A stretch of DNA of 64,000 nucleotides from Tribonema minus (Eukaryota; Sar; Xanthophyceae; Tribonematales; Tribonemataceae), in assembly GCA_017506865.1 (NCBI GenBank), contig JAFCMP010000514.1, positions 1,612,001-1,676,000 of the forward strand. The letters run 5' to 3'. Below are positions 1 to 10,400 of the stretch, piece after piece. Positions within the stretch are counted from its first letter, which is position 1, and each line of letters starts with the position of its first letter. Below the pieces are notes generated by a model that was not told where the DNA came from, ran no database searches, and was given only the letters and a program-made list of their open reading frames with translations. The position numbers were made by a program, and so were the translations under genes.

Positions 1-48
1 ACACCTACCGTCTATACCCCTAACCGATCCTAACTCCGACCTACCCCC

Positions 49-74
49 TCACCCCCCCCCCCCCCCCCCCCCCG
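49..74 (+). promoter_or_regulatory. Poly-C tract of a 3' splice site (B55 exon 1)
   Basis: A nearly pure cytosine run stands just upstream of the CAG acceptor at 86-88. Similar C-only tracts precede many plus-strand exons here and appear to serve as the polypyrimidine tract. Confidence 0.6.
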
Positions 75-88
75 CGCAGCTATCGCAG

Positions 89-3000
89 TGCGGCCGCATG
101 GTCGTCGCGCGCGACTACATGACGCTCAAGCTGTGGGACGTGCGCATGGAGGCGAGGCCCGTCAAGGCGATCAGCGTGCACGAGCACCTGCGCCCGCGGG
201 TGAGCGCTGCCGCCATGAATAATTTGCTGCTGCTGCGCGTATGATCGCTGCTGCAGAGTGCTGAGGCTGCTGGCTCGTGCTGTGTGCTATTGCCACTGCA
301 AGCGTGTGGGCAAGTGCTGCTGGTGCTGGCGTGTCTTTAGCGCTGTTTGCTGCGATGCATGTTGAGCACTGCTGCTGCTGCCGCACGCTGCTGCCGCTCT
401 TCGAGCCGAGTGCTGCGGCTGATGCATGTTGAGCGCTGCTGCTACGCGCTGCTGCCGCGCGCCGCTGCTGCTGCAAGCGTGCGCCGGGTGCTGTGCTCGT
501 GCTGCTGCGGCTGATGCTGTTGAGCGCTGCTGCGCAGCGCTGCTGCCGAGCGCTGCTGCTCAGGGTTAGGCTTGACTAATCCTGAGCGTGTGTCGAGCGG
601 TGCTGCCGAGCGCGCTGCTGCGAGCACGTGTGCTGAGCGCTGCCATCATTGTGTGGCAGCGCCCAATACCGCCTGACTCTCTCACTGGATGATGTAATGG
701 TTGCCGCATTGATAGCTTTTGCGCGCAACGGCGGTGGCGGCATGCTTAGACAGCAGTGCTCAGCCTATGGCCCACTGCCGTCGGGTGTATACTGCCATGC
801 TACATGCGCGCTCCAACTCGAATTGTGCAGGTTTTATTTTTGCTCGTCTCGTAGTGGACACCGCGCAAGCTGTTTGCCCTATACCAAAGCACCTCCACAT
901 TCGGCGAGCGCAAGTACGCGCACCACGAGCAGCGCGCCCTCCCATGCATGCGGTTGCAGTTTTGACGCGCGCAGTTCCAACGCGTACTTTCGACGCGCGC
1001 GTGTCGAAACTGCAACCGCATGCATGGCTAGCCCTCCCCGCCACGACCCATTCGCCGTGGTCCTTTAACCCTAGCCCTGACCCTAACCTACTTATTCGAC
1101 TTCAGGCCCCTTGAGCAAGTGGCCTCCGTCCTCCTCACTGCTCCCCCGTGATCCTCACGCTTTCTTGTGTGCCGCCGCTCCGCTGCCATCGATACTACAA
1201 CTGCATGCATGGTTAGCCCTCCCTGCCGCTTACCTACGACAGATTTCTGACTTGCGCCGTGGTCCCTTCCCTTTCCACGTCACCTTAACCCTAACCTAAA
1301 CCTAACCGTAACTGTCATATTTGCCGCGTTTCCGCCGCCGTCGCAGCTGCTGGACCTGTACGAGAACGACTTCATCTTTGACAAGTTTGAGTGCGCGTTC
1401 GCCCTTCTTTTTCCACGTAACCCTCGCCCTAACCTCAACCTATCCCTATGTTGTCGTATTTGTCGCATTTCCGCCGCCGTCGCAGCTGATGGACATCTGC
1501 GAGAACGACTGCATCTTTGACAAGTTTGAGTGCGCGTTCCCTTCCTTTTCCTCCACGTAACCCTAACCCTAACCTAAACCTAACCCTATCTGACGTATGT
1601 GTCGTACTTTGCAGCTGCTGGACCTGTACGAGAACGACTGCATCTTTGACAAGTTCGAGTGCGCGATCAGCGGCACCGCGTCCAACGTCGTCACGGGCTC
1701 GTACAACAACATGTGCTCGCTGTACAGCTGCCACGGCCAGGGGCACGCGTCGCTGGAGATCACCAAGGTCAGTCTTGCTGAGCGCTGCTGCTGCTGCTGC
1801 TGCAGAGCACTGCTGCTGCGCTGCCACGCTGGCGCCCTCCGCACCGCTATGCACTACATAGCATCAGGCTTGCTGAGCGCTGCTGCCGAGCGCGGCAGCA
1901 CTGGCGCCCTCATACCGTCGTTTGCATACAACGCCTGTAGTGCCAAGCACTTGTGTGCAGGCTGCCGTGCGGGTGCCAGTGCTCGTCCCCGTTCATGACC
2001 GTCAGTTAACTTGGCAATTATTGAATCTACATACTTTGATCCGTCCGGAGTGGAATCGGTTCGGGGGGGCAAATACTGTTACCAAGGTCAGCCTCGCTGA
2101 GCGCTGCTGCTGAGGGCTGCCAACCGTTTTTCTGTTTCCACGATTCATGTCTGTGCAGTAAGGCTGCTGTGCGGTAGATGTTAACCCCACTTGGGGCCGT
2201 TCGTAGGCTTGAGAACCTTGGGTCTACTTTTATCTGGCGCGCCTGCACGGCGCGCATGTCTGCCGCTACGGCTGGCTTAGTCAGTCTTGCTGAGCGCTGG
2301 TGCTGCTGCGGGGCGCTGTAGGCATCCTGGACTGCCGGCGCAGTGTCAGCACCTGCATTTTGTGGTCAATCGGCACAGTCCCTTGCCCTTCAGCGCCCGG
2401 GATCAGCAGCACAACCACTGAGATCCGCCGCTTGGGGTCAGGGCTAGGGTTAGGCGCACGCGGCTACCCGTGACCACGAGCATCGCTCATCATTGACGGC
2501 TCTCTCCAAATCCATTGAGGGCTCTCTTCCAAAGCGTGAGCAGCGCTGTTGAGGTGCATCGCGCTGCTGGGGCAGGTGTATGTCTGGTATTTGCGCATGA
2601 AGTCCACAACTGACGCCCCCCCCCCGCCCCCCCAGCACAGCACACCGCTCAACTACTGCACACAGCATAACCACCGCACACGGCATCGTCCATCTGTGCA
2701 TGATGTGCAGCACTGACATTGACCCCCCCCTATGCCCCCCCCCCCCCACCCCCCACCCCACCCCCCGCACACAGACATCACCCATCCGTCACCCGCGCAT
2801 GATGCTCAACATTAATATCAACCCCCCCTCTACCTCCCCCCCCCCCCAACCCCCCCACCCCCCTACGCCCCCCCCCTCCAGGACCCTTCACGGAGATCGT
2901 CCGCCAAGAAGAGCAAGCGCCACCCAGTGCCGGCAGGGGCCAATGGCTCGAGCGCCGCGGCAGCAGGGGGCCCACAGCCCGGCACCCCCGCCGCCTCCGC

Positions 3001-3109
3001 CATCGATTTTGACCGCAAGATCCTGCACATGTCGTGGCACCCGCGCGACGACATCATCGCCGTGGCAGGGCTCAACAAGCTGTACATCTACACGGCACAG
3101 AAGCCGTGA
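89..3109 (+). CDS. PPP2R2: PP2A regulatory subunit B, B55/PR55 family (C-terminal exons, 5' end outside window)
   Basis: Three exons are visible: 89-199, 1615-1767 and 2882-3109 (stop TGA 3107-3109), all joined in phase 0 by GT-AG introns. Together they give 163 residues that follow the B55 C-terminus in order. First comes a WD-repeat strand around [10 protein letters not shown] and a VHEHLR stretch, then [12 protein letters not shown] and TGSYNN, and finally a basic SAKKSKRH segment and the last blade ([17 protein letters not shown]). B55 is the seven-bladed WD40 subunit that directs the PP2A catalytic core to substrates; this part covers roughly the last two blades. Upstream exons lie before position 1. 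Intron 1 holds two partial copies of exon 2 and intron 2 holds copies of the exon 2 donor region. The neighbour CRIPT converges from the other strand. The family call is firm; the exact paralogue is not. Confidence 0.92.
200..640 (+). repeat. CTG/GCTGCTGC-rich low-complexity intron sequence with GAGCGCTGCTGC motifs
   Basis: The start of B55 intron 1 is made of interrupted CTG triplets and repeated copies of a GAGCGCTGCTGC motif (near 203, 430, 512 and 630). The same motif follows donor sites throughout the window. Long open frames here come from the triplet repeat and are not taken as genes. Confidence 0.6.
1257..1545 (+). repeat. Two tandem copies of [telomere-like repeat + acceptor + 5' half of B55 exon 2]
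   Basis: Two upstream units repeat the layout of the true exon 2: a CCACGTNACCCTAACC stretch, a short spacer, CAG, then about 54 nt of exon edge (1347-1401 and 1486-1540; true exon starts at 1615). Spacing is 139 and 129 nt. Both retain the AG but carry amino-acid changes, such as C to F in the ENDCIF motif of the first copy, and neither continues into the rest of the exon. Confidence 0.85.
2077..2310 (+). repeat. Partial copies of the B55 exon 2 donor region
   Basis: Sequence at 2088-2116 repeats the exon end ACCAAG, the donor GTCAG and the following GCTGAGCGCTGCTG. A shorter copy lies near 2279-2300. They sit downstream of the authentic donor at 1768 in the same orientation. Confidence 0.6.
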
Positions 3110-4454
3110 GCAGCGGCGCGCCGCCCCCTGCGCGCCCCGTTCACGCACGAGTGACTCTCTCCCCGCCGTCATGCTGGGTTTCGGCGCGCGCGTCTGTGTG
3201 TGTGTGTCGTGCCTCGCACGCCCATCGAAACGCAGCGCGCGCCGGCTAGCGCTTCCCCTAGCCGCTGCGCGCGCGGGCGCGCGCGCCGCCGCTGTTGCCG
3301 CCGTGCGTCGTTGCAACGCTGTCTGCACCGGGGTGTGTTCGGTAAGGGCCATGGACGCAGGGGGGGGGGGGGGGGGAGGAGAGGGGGGGCAGAAACTGGC
3401 ACTGCTGGCGCATTGCGTGACCGTTCACATAGCGTTCCGGAGGAACTTTCTGTGTGTCTGGCATAGCACGCTGCCATGTATACGACAACGCAAGGCGCGA
3501 CTGTTCCCGCGGAGGCTGCGACGCCCCTGCCCCTACGCAACTGCTCTCACTGTCGCGCAGGGGCAGTAGTGAGGGGTAGGCAAGTATGCCCCGCGGGCGG
3601 CGCTCGTCTCGGTCCCGTAAGAGGCACCGTTTGCTCACCTTAGAGAGACAGCGCGATAAGTATTAAGACGGGGGGCGGGCGGAAGGCTGGGGGAGGGGGA
3701 GTATCTGTTGCGTGAATCCGTTGGTCGTCATTGCCGCAACAAGTTGTGCACATTAAACGATCTTGCTCGTGGGTCCCTCTCGCTGTCTGCACTTGTGCCG
3801 TGCTGCCGTGCATTGCTCGTTGCTCTGCTCTGGTGCTGACATTACGGTCGTTGTCAGTGCTGATGTGCATTATGACCATGACCGGGTGCGTCTGACCGTT
3901 GTTGACCATCACCATCAGCGGAACATCGGACTGTGTGCTGAGAGGGTACATCAGGCGCACACATGCACTATTATGGTGTGCGTGTAAGAGAGAGAGAGAG
4001 ACCAAGATGCGCATCCAATTGAGAAGACTCGGTTTGTGTGGCACCCTTTCAGCAATGGAGTCCGAGCCAACAGGAAGGGAATGTGAAAGGCCCCCTATAT
4101 GAGGCTTTTCAAGGAGGGGGAGACGGCATATGGCCGTAGCATTGAGCGTGGTCGCGCACTCGTGTCATTTCGCGACAGGTCATGGACCCCTCTTGCTGAC
4201 AATCATCATCCGGGCTTTCCGTTCTAAAGCGAGGAAAATAAACAATAGTGACCTACATGCACCACATGCGGTCATGGCACCATGCACTATGCCGCAACAG
4301 CATTCAAGCAGACAAGCCGAGAGTGTGACATGCACAGAGAAGTGCCAATCAGGAGAATCGCTGTTGTGAAGAGTGTGAACATGTACAGAGGAGTGCCATT
4401 TAGCAAGGTCGCTGGAGCAAAGCGCTAAGCTTTGCGGCGCGTCCAGTTATGTAC
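3110..4454. other. Convergent intergenic region between B55 and CRIPT
   Basis: This stretch lies between the stops of two convergent genes. It contains a G run at 3361-3377, a short GA repeat near 3988-4000 and GC-rich low-complexity sequence. I see no exon with recognisable protein similarity. A minus-strand open frame at 3640-4044 has no family features. Confidence 0.5.
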
Positions 4455-4540
4455 TCATTTAGCCGACATTTTGTACTCGGACGTGTCCATCATCTTCTTG
4501 CCACACATGGCGCAGATCCCTGCGCAGCAGCACTTAGCAC

Positions 4541-4573
<33 letters not shown>

Positions 4574-7002
4574 GCGGCGGCAAGAGCAATGACAAGGTCC
4601 GCTGAGCGCACAGTCACAAAAGCGTGTAGCAGGGTGGCACCATGCAGCGCGAGACGCACATGCGCAGAGCAAACAGGGTGCGCACAACCGTCGATCTGCA
4701 GACACCTCGCAAGATGAACGGGGGCAAGAATCAGCATGTGTGAACTGTGCGCCGCGAACTGAAGGCTGCACTACGTAAAGAGTGATCTGTGTACGGTGTA
4801 TGCACGAGGCTGGCACACGGCGTGCTTCGTCACTGCAAACACATCGCCCGCCACCTCCGAGGTGATGCCAGTACCTATTTGCAGGTCCATGTCAGCGCCT
4901 TTAAGCACTATTAGGGCTGTATTGGCTGCCGGAAGCGCAGCCGGCATCGCGGCAGTGTTGTGTCCGATACACCGCTCGTTGTTCGCATGCAAGACACGCT
5001 ACTGTAAGGGCTCCTCCCGTGGCAAAATGAGCAGCGGCATGTACGCCATGGCCCCAAGCTGCACATGGGCCGTGGCGGTGAGACACAGCATACTTACCGC
5101 CGTCTACGCAATGTTACCAGAGCTATGAGAAGTCCAGCACTCGGACCGCACAACCAAGTCATGAGACAGCTCTAACCCTAAACCTAATCCTGACCCAGGG
5201 CCCCCTGATGCGAGCCTAGACCTGCGAGACGCACCTTTTTGGTATGCGCACTGCTGGCAGTAGTGCTTGTCCTCCGTCACCTGCGCGCGCAACGGCGGGC
5301 GCAAGTTGTGAGCGTGTCGCGTTGAGTGATCCTCACTGTAAATCGTGAACCACTGCTTTTGAACAATGCCGGTGGCGAACGTCACAGTGTTTGATCCTCA
5401 CTGTACACCATGGATCAACATTCTGGAATGATGCCAGGAGGGCGGCCTGACGCCATACTCAACTTCAACAGTGAAGTTTCGTGAACCCCCCAGAACACTT
5501 CCCACTGGACCATATGGAACTGGCACACAGTGAACATGCCGGTGCCGGAGCAAGCCCTGAGTGGAAATTTGGCAGTCTGGCACCGAGTCGCAGCGTCCAG
5601 TGCGCAGCCGATGCCGCAGGCCTCGATGCTGGCACAAGCGTGCACTTAGAGTTCACATGTACTGTGAGGGCGTGCATTGTGACCTCAGATGGATGGGGGA
5701 GAGTACAACGCCTGCGCTGCGGCGTTCACGACCGACAACCTTCCTTGCAGGAGCGCTGCGGGGACGCAGGCCGCACCAACCCTGACCCTAACCCTAACCT
5801 AACCCTGACCCTGACCCTCACTTATCCGTAAGCGCCTTTCGGAATCCGGATGCTCATGCACATGGATATGATTGCTGACCGGCACACCTGTGTGTGGTGC
5901 TCAAGTAACAGTCTACTGACATTGTCCTTTAGCAAAACAATCACTTTGAACGGCCTCTTGGTCACAGAAACAGTGAGTGAATACTTCTTGAAGAGAGCAG
6001 CAGCACCAGCGCAAGCCCCCTCTGCGCAGTCCCAACAGCCACCACGCACAGCAGCTGCGAGGTGGTGGTGACAGCATAGGTGTCTGCTGCCTCGCGGGCC
6101 GGCGGGCGGGCAAGTCAAGTGCGGTGAAACTAGCTGCGTCGCCGCCCAAGTATCGAGGATTAAGTGGGAAACACCGTCAGCTTGCAGCTTGATTCAAGCT
6201 GGGTGCGCTGTCTGCATTGCTGCCGCGACTTGGGGGGCTGGGCATAGTCAACTTCAACTTGAAGTCTGATTCAACCTCTGATGGAGAGGTACCCTGCTCC
6301 CTGACATGTAGTTTTGGTTTCGCGACCGCCCAGCAGGCGGTGGAAGACCATGGCGCGCTTGCAACAACACCACGTGAATGCTGCTACAGTCTGCAGTGTA
6401 GTAGTCTCACAACAGACGAAGTGATGCCTACCGCATCACGTGACAGCAACGCAGCGTTCCCGTATTAGCGTACTGCTTACTACCAGTGCCTACACTGGCC
6501 TGAATCAAAATGCCTTGAAGCTGATTGTGATTGCAATTTGCAGCTGAAAGCATAGTTGCAGATGTGATCCTGGCTGGCTGGATATGTTGTGGTTATGGGC
6601 ACAGGATCATGTGCGCTACCTAGCAGTGTGCGCAGTAGAGCTTGATAGCCATTGATCAGAGGTAAACCAGGTCTCGAATATTGACTGAGACTGTGCAACA
6701 CTACGCTATTTTTGCTGATAGAGCGCTCATGATGCTTTGATGCTCACCTTGCTTTTACATATGCGACACGTGCGCTGCCGCTCAATGGGGTTAAAGCGGT
6801 TCGCCTTCTTGCCCAGCTGCGACGCCTTGTGTTTCAGCAGCATATTTTGAGGCCCTGCCGGCCTGCCACCGCTGCTGCCTCCCCCAATTGCGACAGTAGC
6901 CTCCACTCTGGCGCCACTCCCGGCAGCGGGCTTGCTCCTATCTTGCCATGCATCAGGCGCCGCCAGCTTGGTCAGCTTCGACTGGCACTTCTCGCACACC
7001 AT
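4455..7002 (-). CDS. CRIPT: Cysteine-rich PDZ-binding protein CRIPT
   Basis: Minus-strand gene of three exons: 7002-6748, 5280-5235 and 4519-4455 (stop TGA). The introns are GT-AG in phases 0 and 1, giving 121 aa. The protein starts MVCEKC and carries four CxxC zinc-binding pairs in family order: CEKC at the N-terminus, CRIC at the end of exon 1, HYCQQC in exon 2 and ICAMCGKK in exon 3. The human protein is about 101 aa; the extra length is a Gly/Ala-rich stretch near residues 25-50. CRIPT is a small conserved zinc protein first described as a PDZ ligand at synapses and now linked to the minor spliceosome in animals. The animal C-terminal PDZ ligand is not retained here (the end is KMSAK), so a PDZ role is unlikely. 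Intron 1 holds telomere-like repeats. The start faces the MIT-domain gene across 427 bp. Confidence 0.93.
4545..4575 (+). repeat. CAG microsatellite next to CRIPT exon 3 acceptor
   Basis: About eight CAG units followed by CGG units lie just upstream (in gene orientation) of the acceptor at 4521-4520. On the gene strand this reads as CTG repeats, which may supply pyrimidines for splicing. Confidence 0.75.
5778..5820 (+). repeat. Interstitial telomere-like repeat
   Basis: A run of CCCTAA/CCCTGA units inside CRIPT intron 1. A shorter, more degenerate stretch lies at about 5172-5200. Confidence 0.85.
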
Positions 7003-7429
7003 GGTGCTGCTTGAGCCTCTGCGCGGCCACGACCGCCGTCACCTCCTGTGTTGCAGCGGCAGGTCACCCACCTAGAGGCAGAAGCAAGGGAGGGCAAGGG
7101 ACACCTTTGCCTCCGCACGCCCGACAGTGTGTCTGTGTGCTGACTGGGCAGCTGCGCTTCTCCCTGTGCAAGTTTCCCTCTCTCCCAGTCGCCGCCTGAT
7201 GCTTGCTCTCAGCTGGCGGCTGCTGCACGCTTTCAGCACGCAAAAAGTGAAGTTCGAACTTCCGCAGCAGAGAAACGACTCTTTGCAAATCTGCCAAACA
7301 GCGACAGATAGCTGCGAGAGAAAGCGGAAAACCAGCACCAGGCTGCATTCGCTGCCAGAAATTCATGTGCGCCTGCCGCCAGCAGCGGTAGCAGAGGGCC
7401 AGCCGCCAGGGCAGGCGGGAGGCGGGAGG
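7003..7429. promoter_or_regulatory. Divergent promoter region between CRIPT and the MIT-domain gene
   Basis: Two confident start codons point away from each other across 427 bp, so both promoters and 5' leaders must lie here, unless untranslated exons exist. I see no clear TATA box or other core element. The role follows from gene layout only. Confidence 0.5.
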
Positions 7430-10400
7430 ATGTCTGCCGTGCTGGGGTCCTCCGATAACGCAGATGTGATGAGGCCCACTTCACGGCAGCAGTGGGATGA
7501 CTCAGGAGGGGAGAAGGGGAAGGACATGGTGCTGAGCGTCCTGAACAGCGCACTGGATCTGGCCAGGGCGGCGGTCACCCAGGACGAGCAGCAGGCACCG
7601 CCGGAGAAGGTGCTGCCCTACTATGAGAAGGCCATACTGGCCATCGATACAGCCATGCAGCTGCTGCCATCTGGAGTGGTGGAGAAGACTGGAATAGCTC
7701 AGCACAGGTGCGTGCTCTGACACTACTGCAGTATCAGCGCCTTCATTTCGAATTCAAAATTTTGTACTCTAGGTTGATGTGAAGGGCGCGCTCCTCTGCC
7801 GCGGATCGGAGCGCAAGGGCGGTGTGCTGGCAGCTGCTGGCAGTGCGTGTGCGACTGTTGCTGCTGCCTGAGTTTCGTTGCTGCTAACCTGTATATGTAT
7901 CTGCACGAGTGGCTGAATGTATCGCTGTAACTCCCAAAATCGCGAAGTTGAAGAACTTGAGAACGAAGAAACCTATAGGGTTGCTCGCCTATGGTGGCGC
8001 ACACAGGAGTATGAACAGTGGTGCTACCAACAGTGGAATCCGCGCTCATCAAACTGGCCTGCCTTGGTGCACAGCTCGCAGCTCTCACGCCGTGCAGGCG
8101 GCAAGTTCAACTTCGCTTCGGTGGCCATAGCTGCAACATTCACTGTGTGCTGCAGAGGCTGCATCGCCAGTGACATGTTCGTGTAAGCACCCGTTAACAT
8201 AGCTGTAGAGATGCAACCGCACCGTGACCTGAGCGGGTGTGTGCGGCCTGCCAGACCGTCCTCCCTCGCGTTCGCAGTTCAGCCTTCTGCGTCCATGGCG
8301 CTATATAGAGTTCGTTATCACAGTACGAAAGCCGCCACTCTGTGCATGCGCATGCTGTCGCCGCATGGCGCCATGCGCAGCACACACTGAGCCTCGCTGC
8401 GGATTTTGTCGTTTACGGGCCAGCGTAGTGATGCCTGGCTCCTGTGGCAGTGTCCGAGGCACTCCAGCTCCTCTCACAAGTGGCCTTGGCCTAATTGTCA
8501 GCCCCTTCATTAGAAATTAACATGCTCTCATGCACTGGTAATGTACGCCTCAAGTGTTCCTGTAGACCTTTTCGCAGTTTTACGAAGCGCTGCTACAATG
8601 GCGTAAAGCTGCCGCCAGTGGCACGGGCAGTTGGTAAGCTGTGACAGCAGCCGCCTCCATCTCGGTCAGACACACGCATGCACTTGCAACGCGATCAGCG
8701 CAGGCATGTGTGCGCGGCGCAGCAGACAATGTCGAATCTGCGCAATGCGCGTACGCCGGCACGCACCGCTGGCAATGCGCGCGCGCCTGCTGACATTGCA
8801 GTGCCCTGCGCAGGAAGCAGCGCAACGCTCATTGCCTATCTCACTCTCAGTGCTGCATTGGGACGTTCGCTGATCTTAGTGCAGATGCAGACTCATCCGT
8901 AGTCTAAAACTGTTCCGCTTTCGGCCCCGGGACCACTCCTGTCCCCTTGTAGCAACAATGGGGGGTATGCAGAGGGGGTGCCAGTACAAGCTCCCAGATG
9001 AGAGAGGGACATGCGCAGTATGAGCAGCAAAAGTGCACTCGGATTTGTGCGACGGCCGCAACTACCTGGCATGCGCCATGCTTTCAAGTACTTCGCATGG
9101 CGCAGACGCGTGTGAAGCATGCTGTGTTGCGGATGTCGTCACCAGCACGAGAGGGTAGTGCTACGTTGGCCAACATGCTTGTCTGATAGTCATACATCTA
9201 CACCTTGAGTACAGCATACATCAGAAGTGCCATATGATCTTATAAATACTTCGAGGTACTTGTAAGTATAGATTTACACACATGGCCGCATTCAGGGGGG
9301 GGGGGGGGCACATGGACGAGGACGTAGGGGGGCTCCCAAGATGCCATTCGGCGGCGTCGTTTGAGTGGTTGTCATTGAGATACTTTCGGACTGCCACACG
9401 ACATGTGACTTCCGTACAGCAAGCTGAGATACCAATCATCTGGGCTTTTTCGCGCCCTGAGCGAGACTTCTTCAAGTAAAAAGTACTTCCGAAGTACATA
9501 TAATAAAAGGTACATATGCAAGGCAACGTAGCAGCTGAGCACTGCTGCGGTCTTGGCGCAGCGCGTGCGTCCCACTGAGCGCGGCGACCGGGGCGTGCCG
9601 AAACCCTCGCCCTGCTCGCAACATGGCTACTGTGACGGTGCTTCGTGACAGTGCTCTTCGTGGAGAGCGTTGTCGGATCATGGGCGGGCGCGCGAGCGCG
9701 TGACCCTGGGAGTCGCCGCGTCGCTGCGCCGAGCCGTGTCACAGATTGAACCCTAACCCTAACCCTAACACCCCAGTGCCGCACGAGGGAGCACGAACAA
9801 GCACGGCTCGCGCACTCAATGGAGTGAGCCAATGTGCCATCTTCAACTCTCACCACCGCTTCAACGCGTGGCGCCCACCCAGCGCCGGCGCTCCGCGTTG
9901 GCGCCGCCAGTGTCTAGCACACACGCGCGCAGTGACAGTGCAGACCACACTCACCTCCGGGCGGGTGCACCGCGTCTGTGCAACGCGGGACGTAGCACGC
10001 GCCTCCGCCGTGTTGAGCGCTGCTGCGGCTGCTGCTGAGCGCTGCGCACATGCCGAACGCGCTTATCGCCTGCGCGATGGCAGCGCGACGTGCGCTCCTT
10101 CGCGTCGAAGGTCGAGCGCGCCCGTTTCGCACCGGAGTTGAGGTCACGATCCAGCATGGCATGCATCTTGTACCTTGCAGTGCTTCAAGCACCCACCGGT
10201 TTTCCTTGTCATCTGTGTATGGGCTGACCGCAGCGCTTACTTGCGAACCGAGGGTTGCGGTGAGGGTCAGGGGTCAGGCTGAGGGAACTATGGGCTGACC
10301 GCAGCGCTTACTTGCGAACCGAGGGTTGCGGTGAGGGTCAGGGGCCAGGCTGAGGGAACCTTCAGCGAAGCAGTGGGCGAATAGTTTCATCCGCACCTCT

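Noticed and set aside
9221-9856. 211-codon minus-strand open frame
   Set aside because: Overlaps a dispersed repeat and a telomere-like tract; no protein features.
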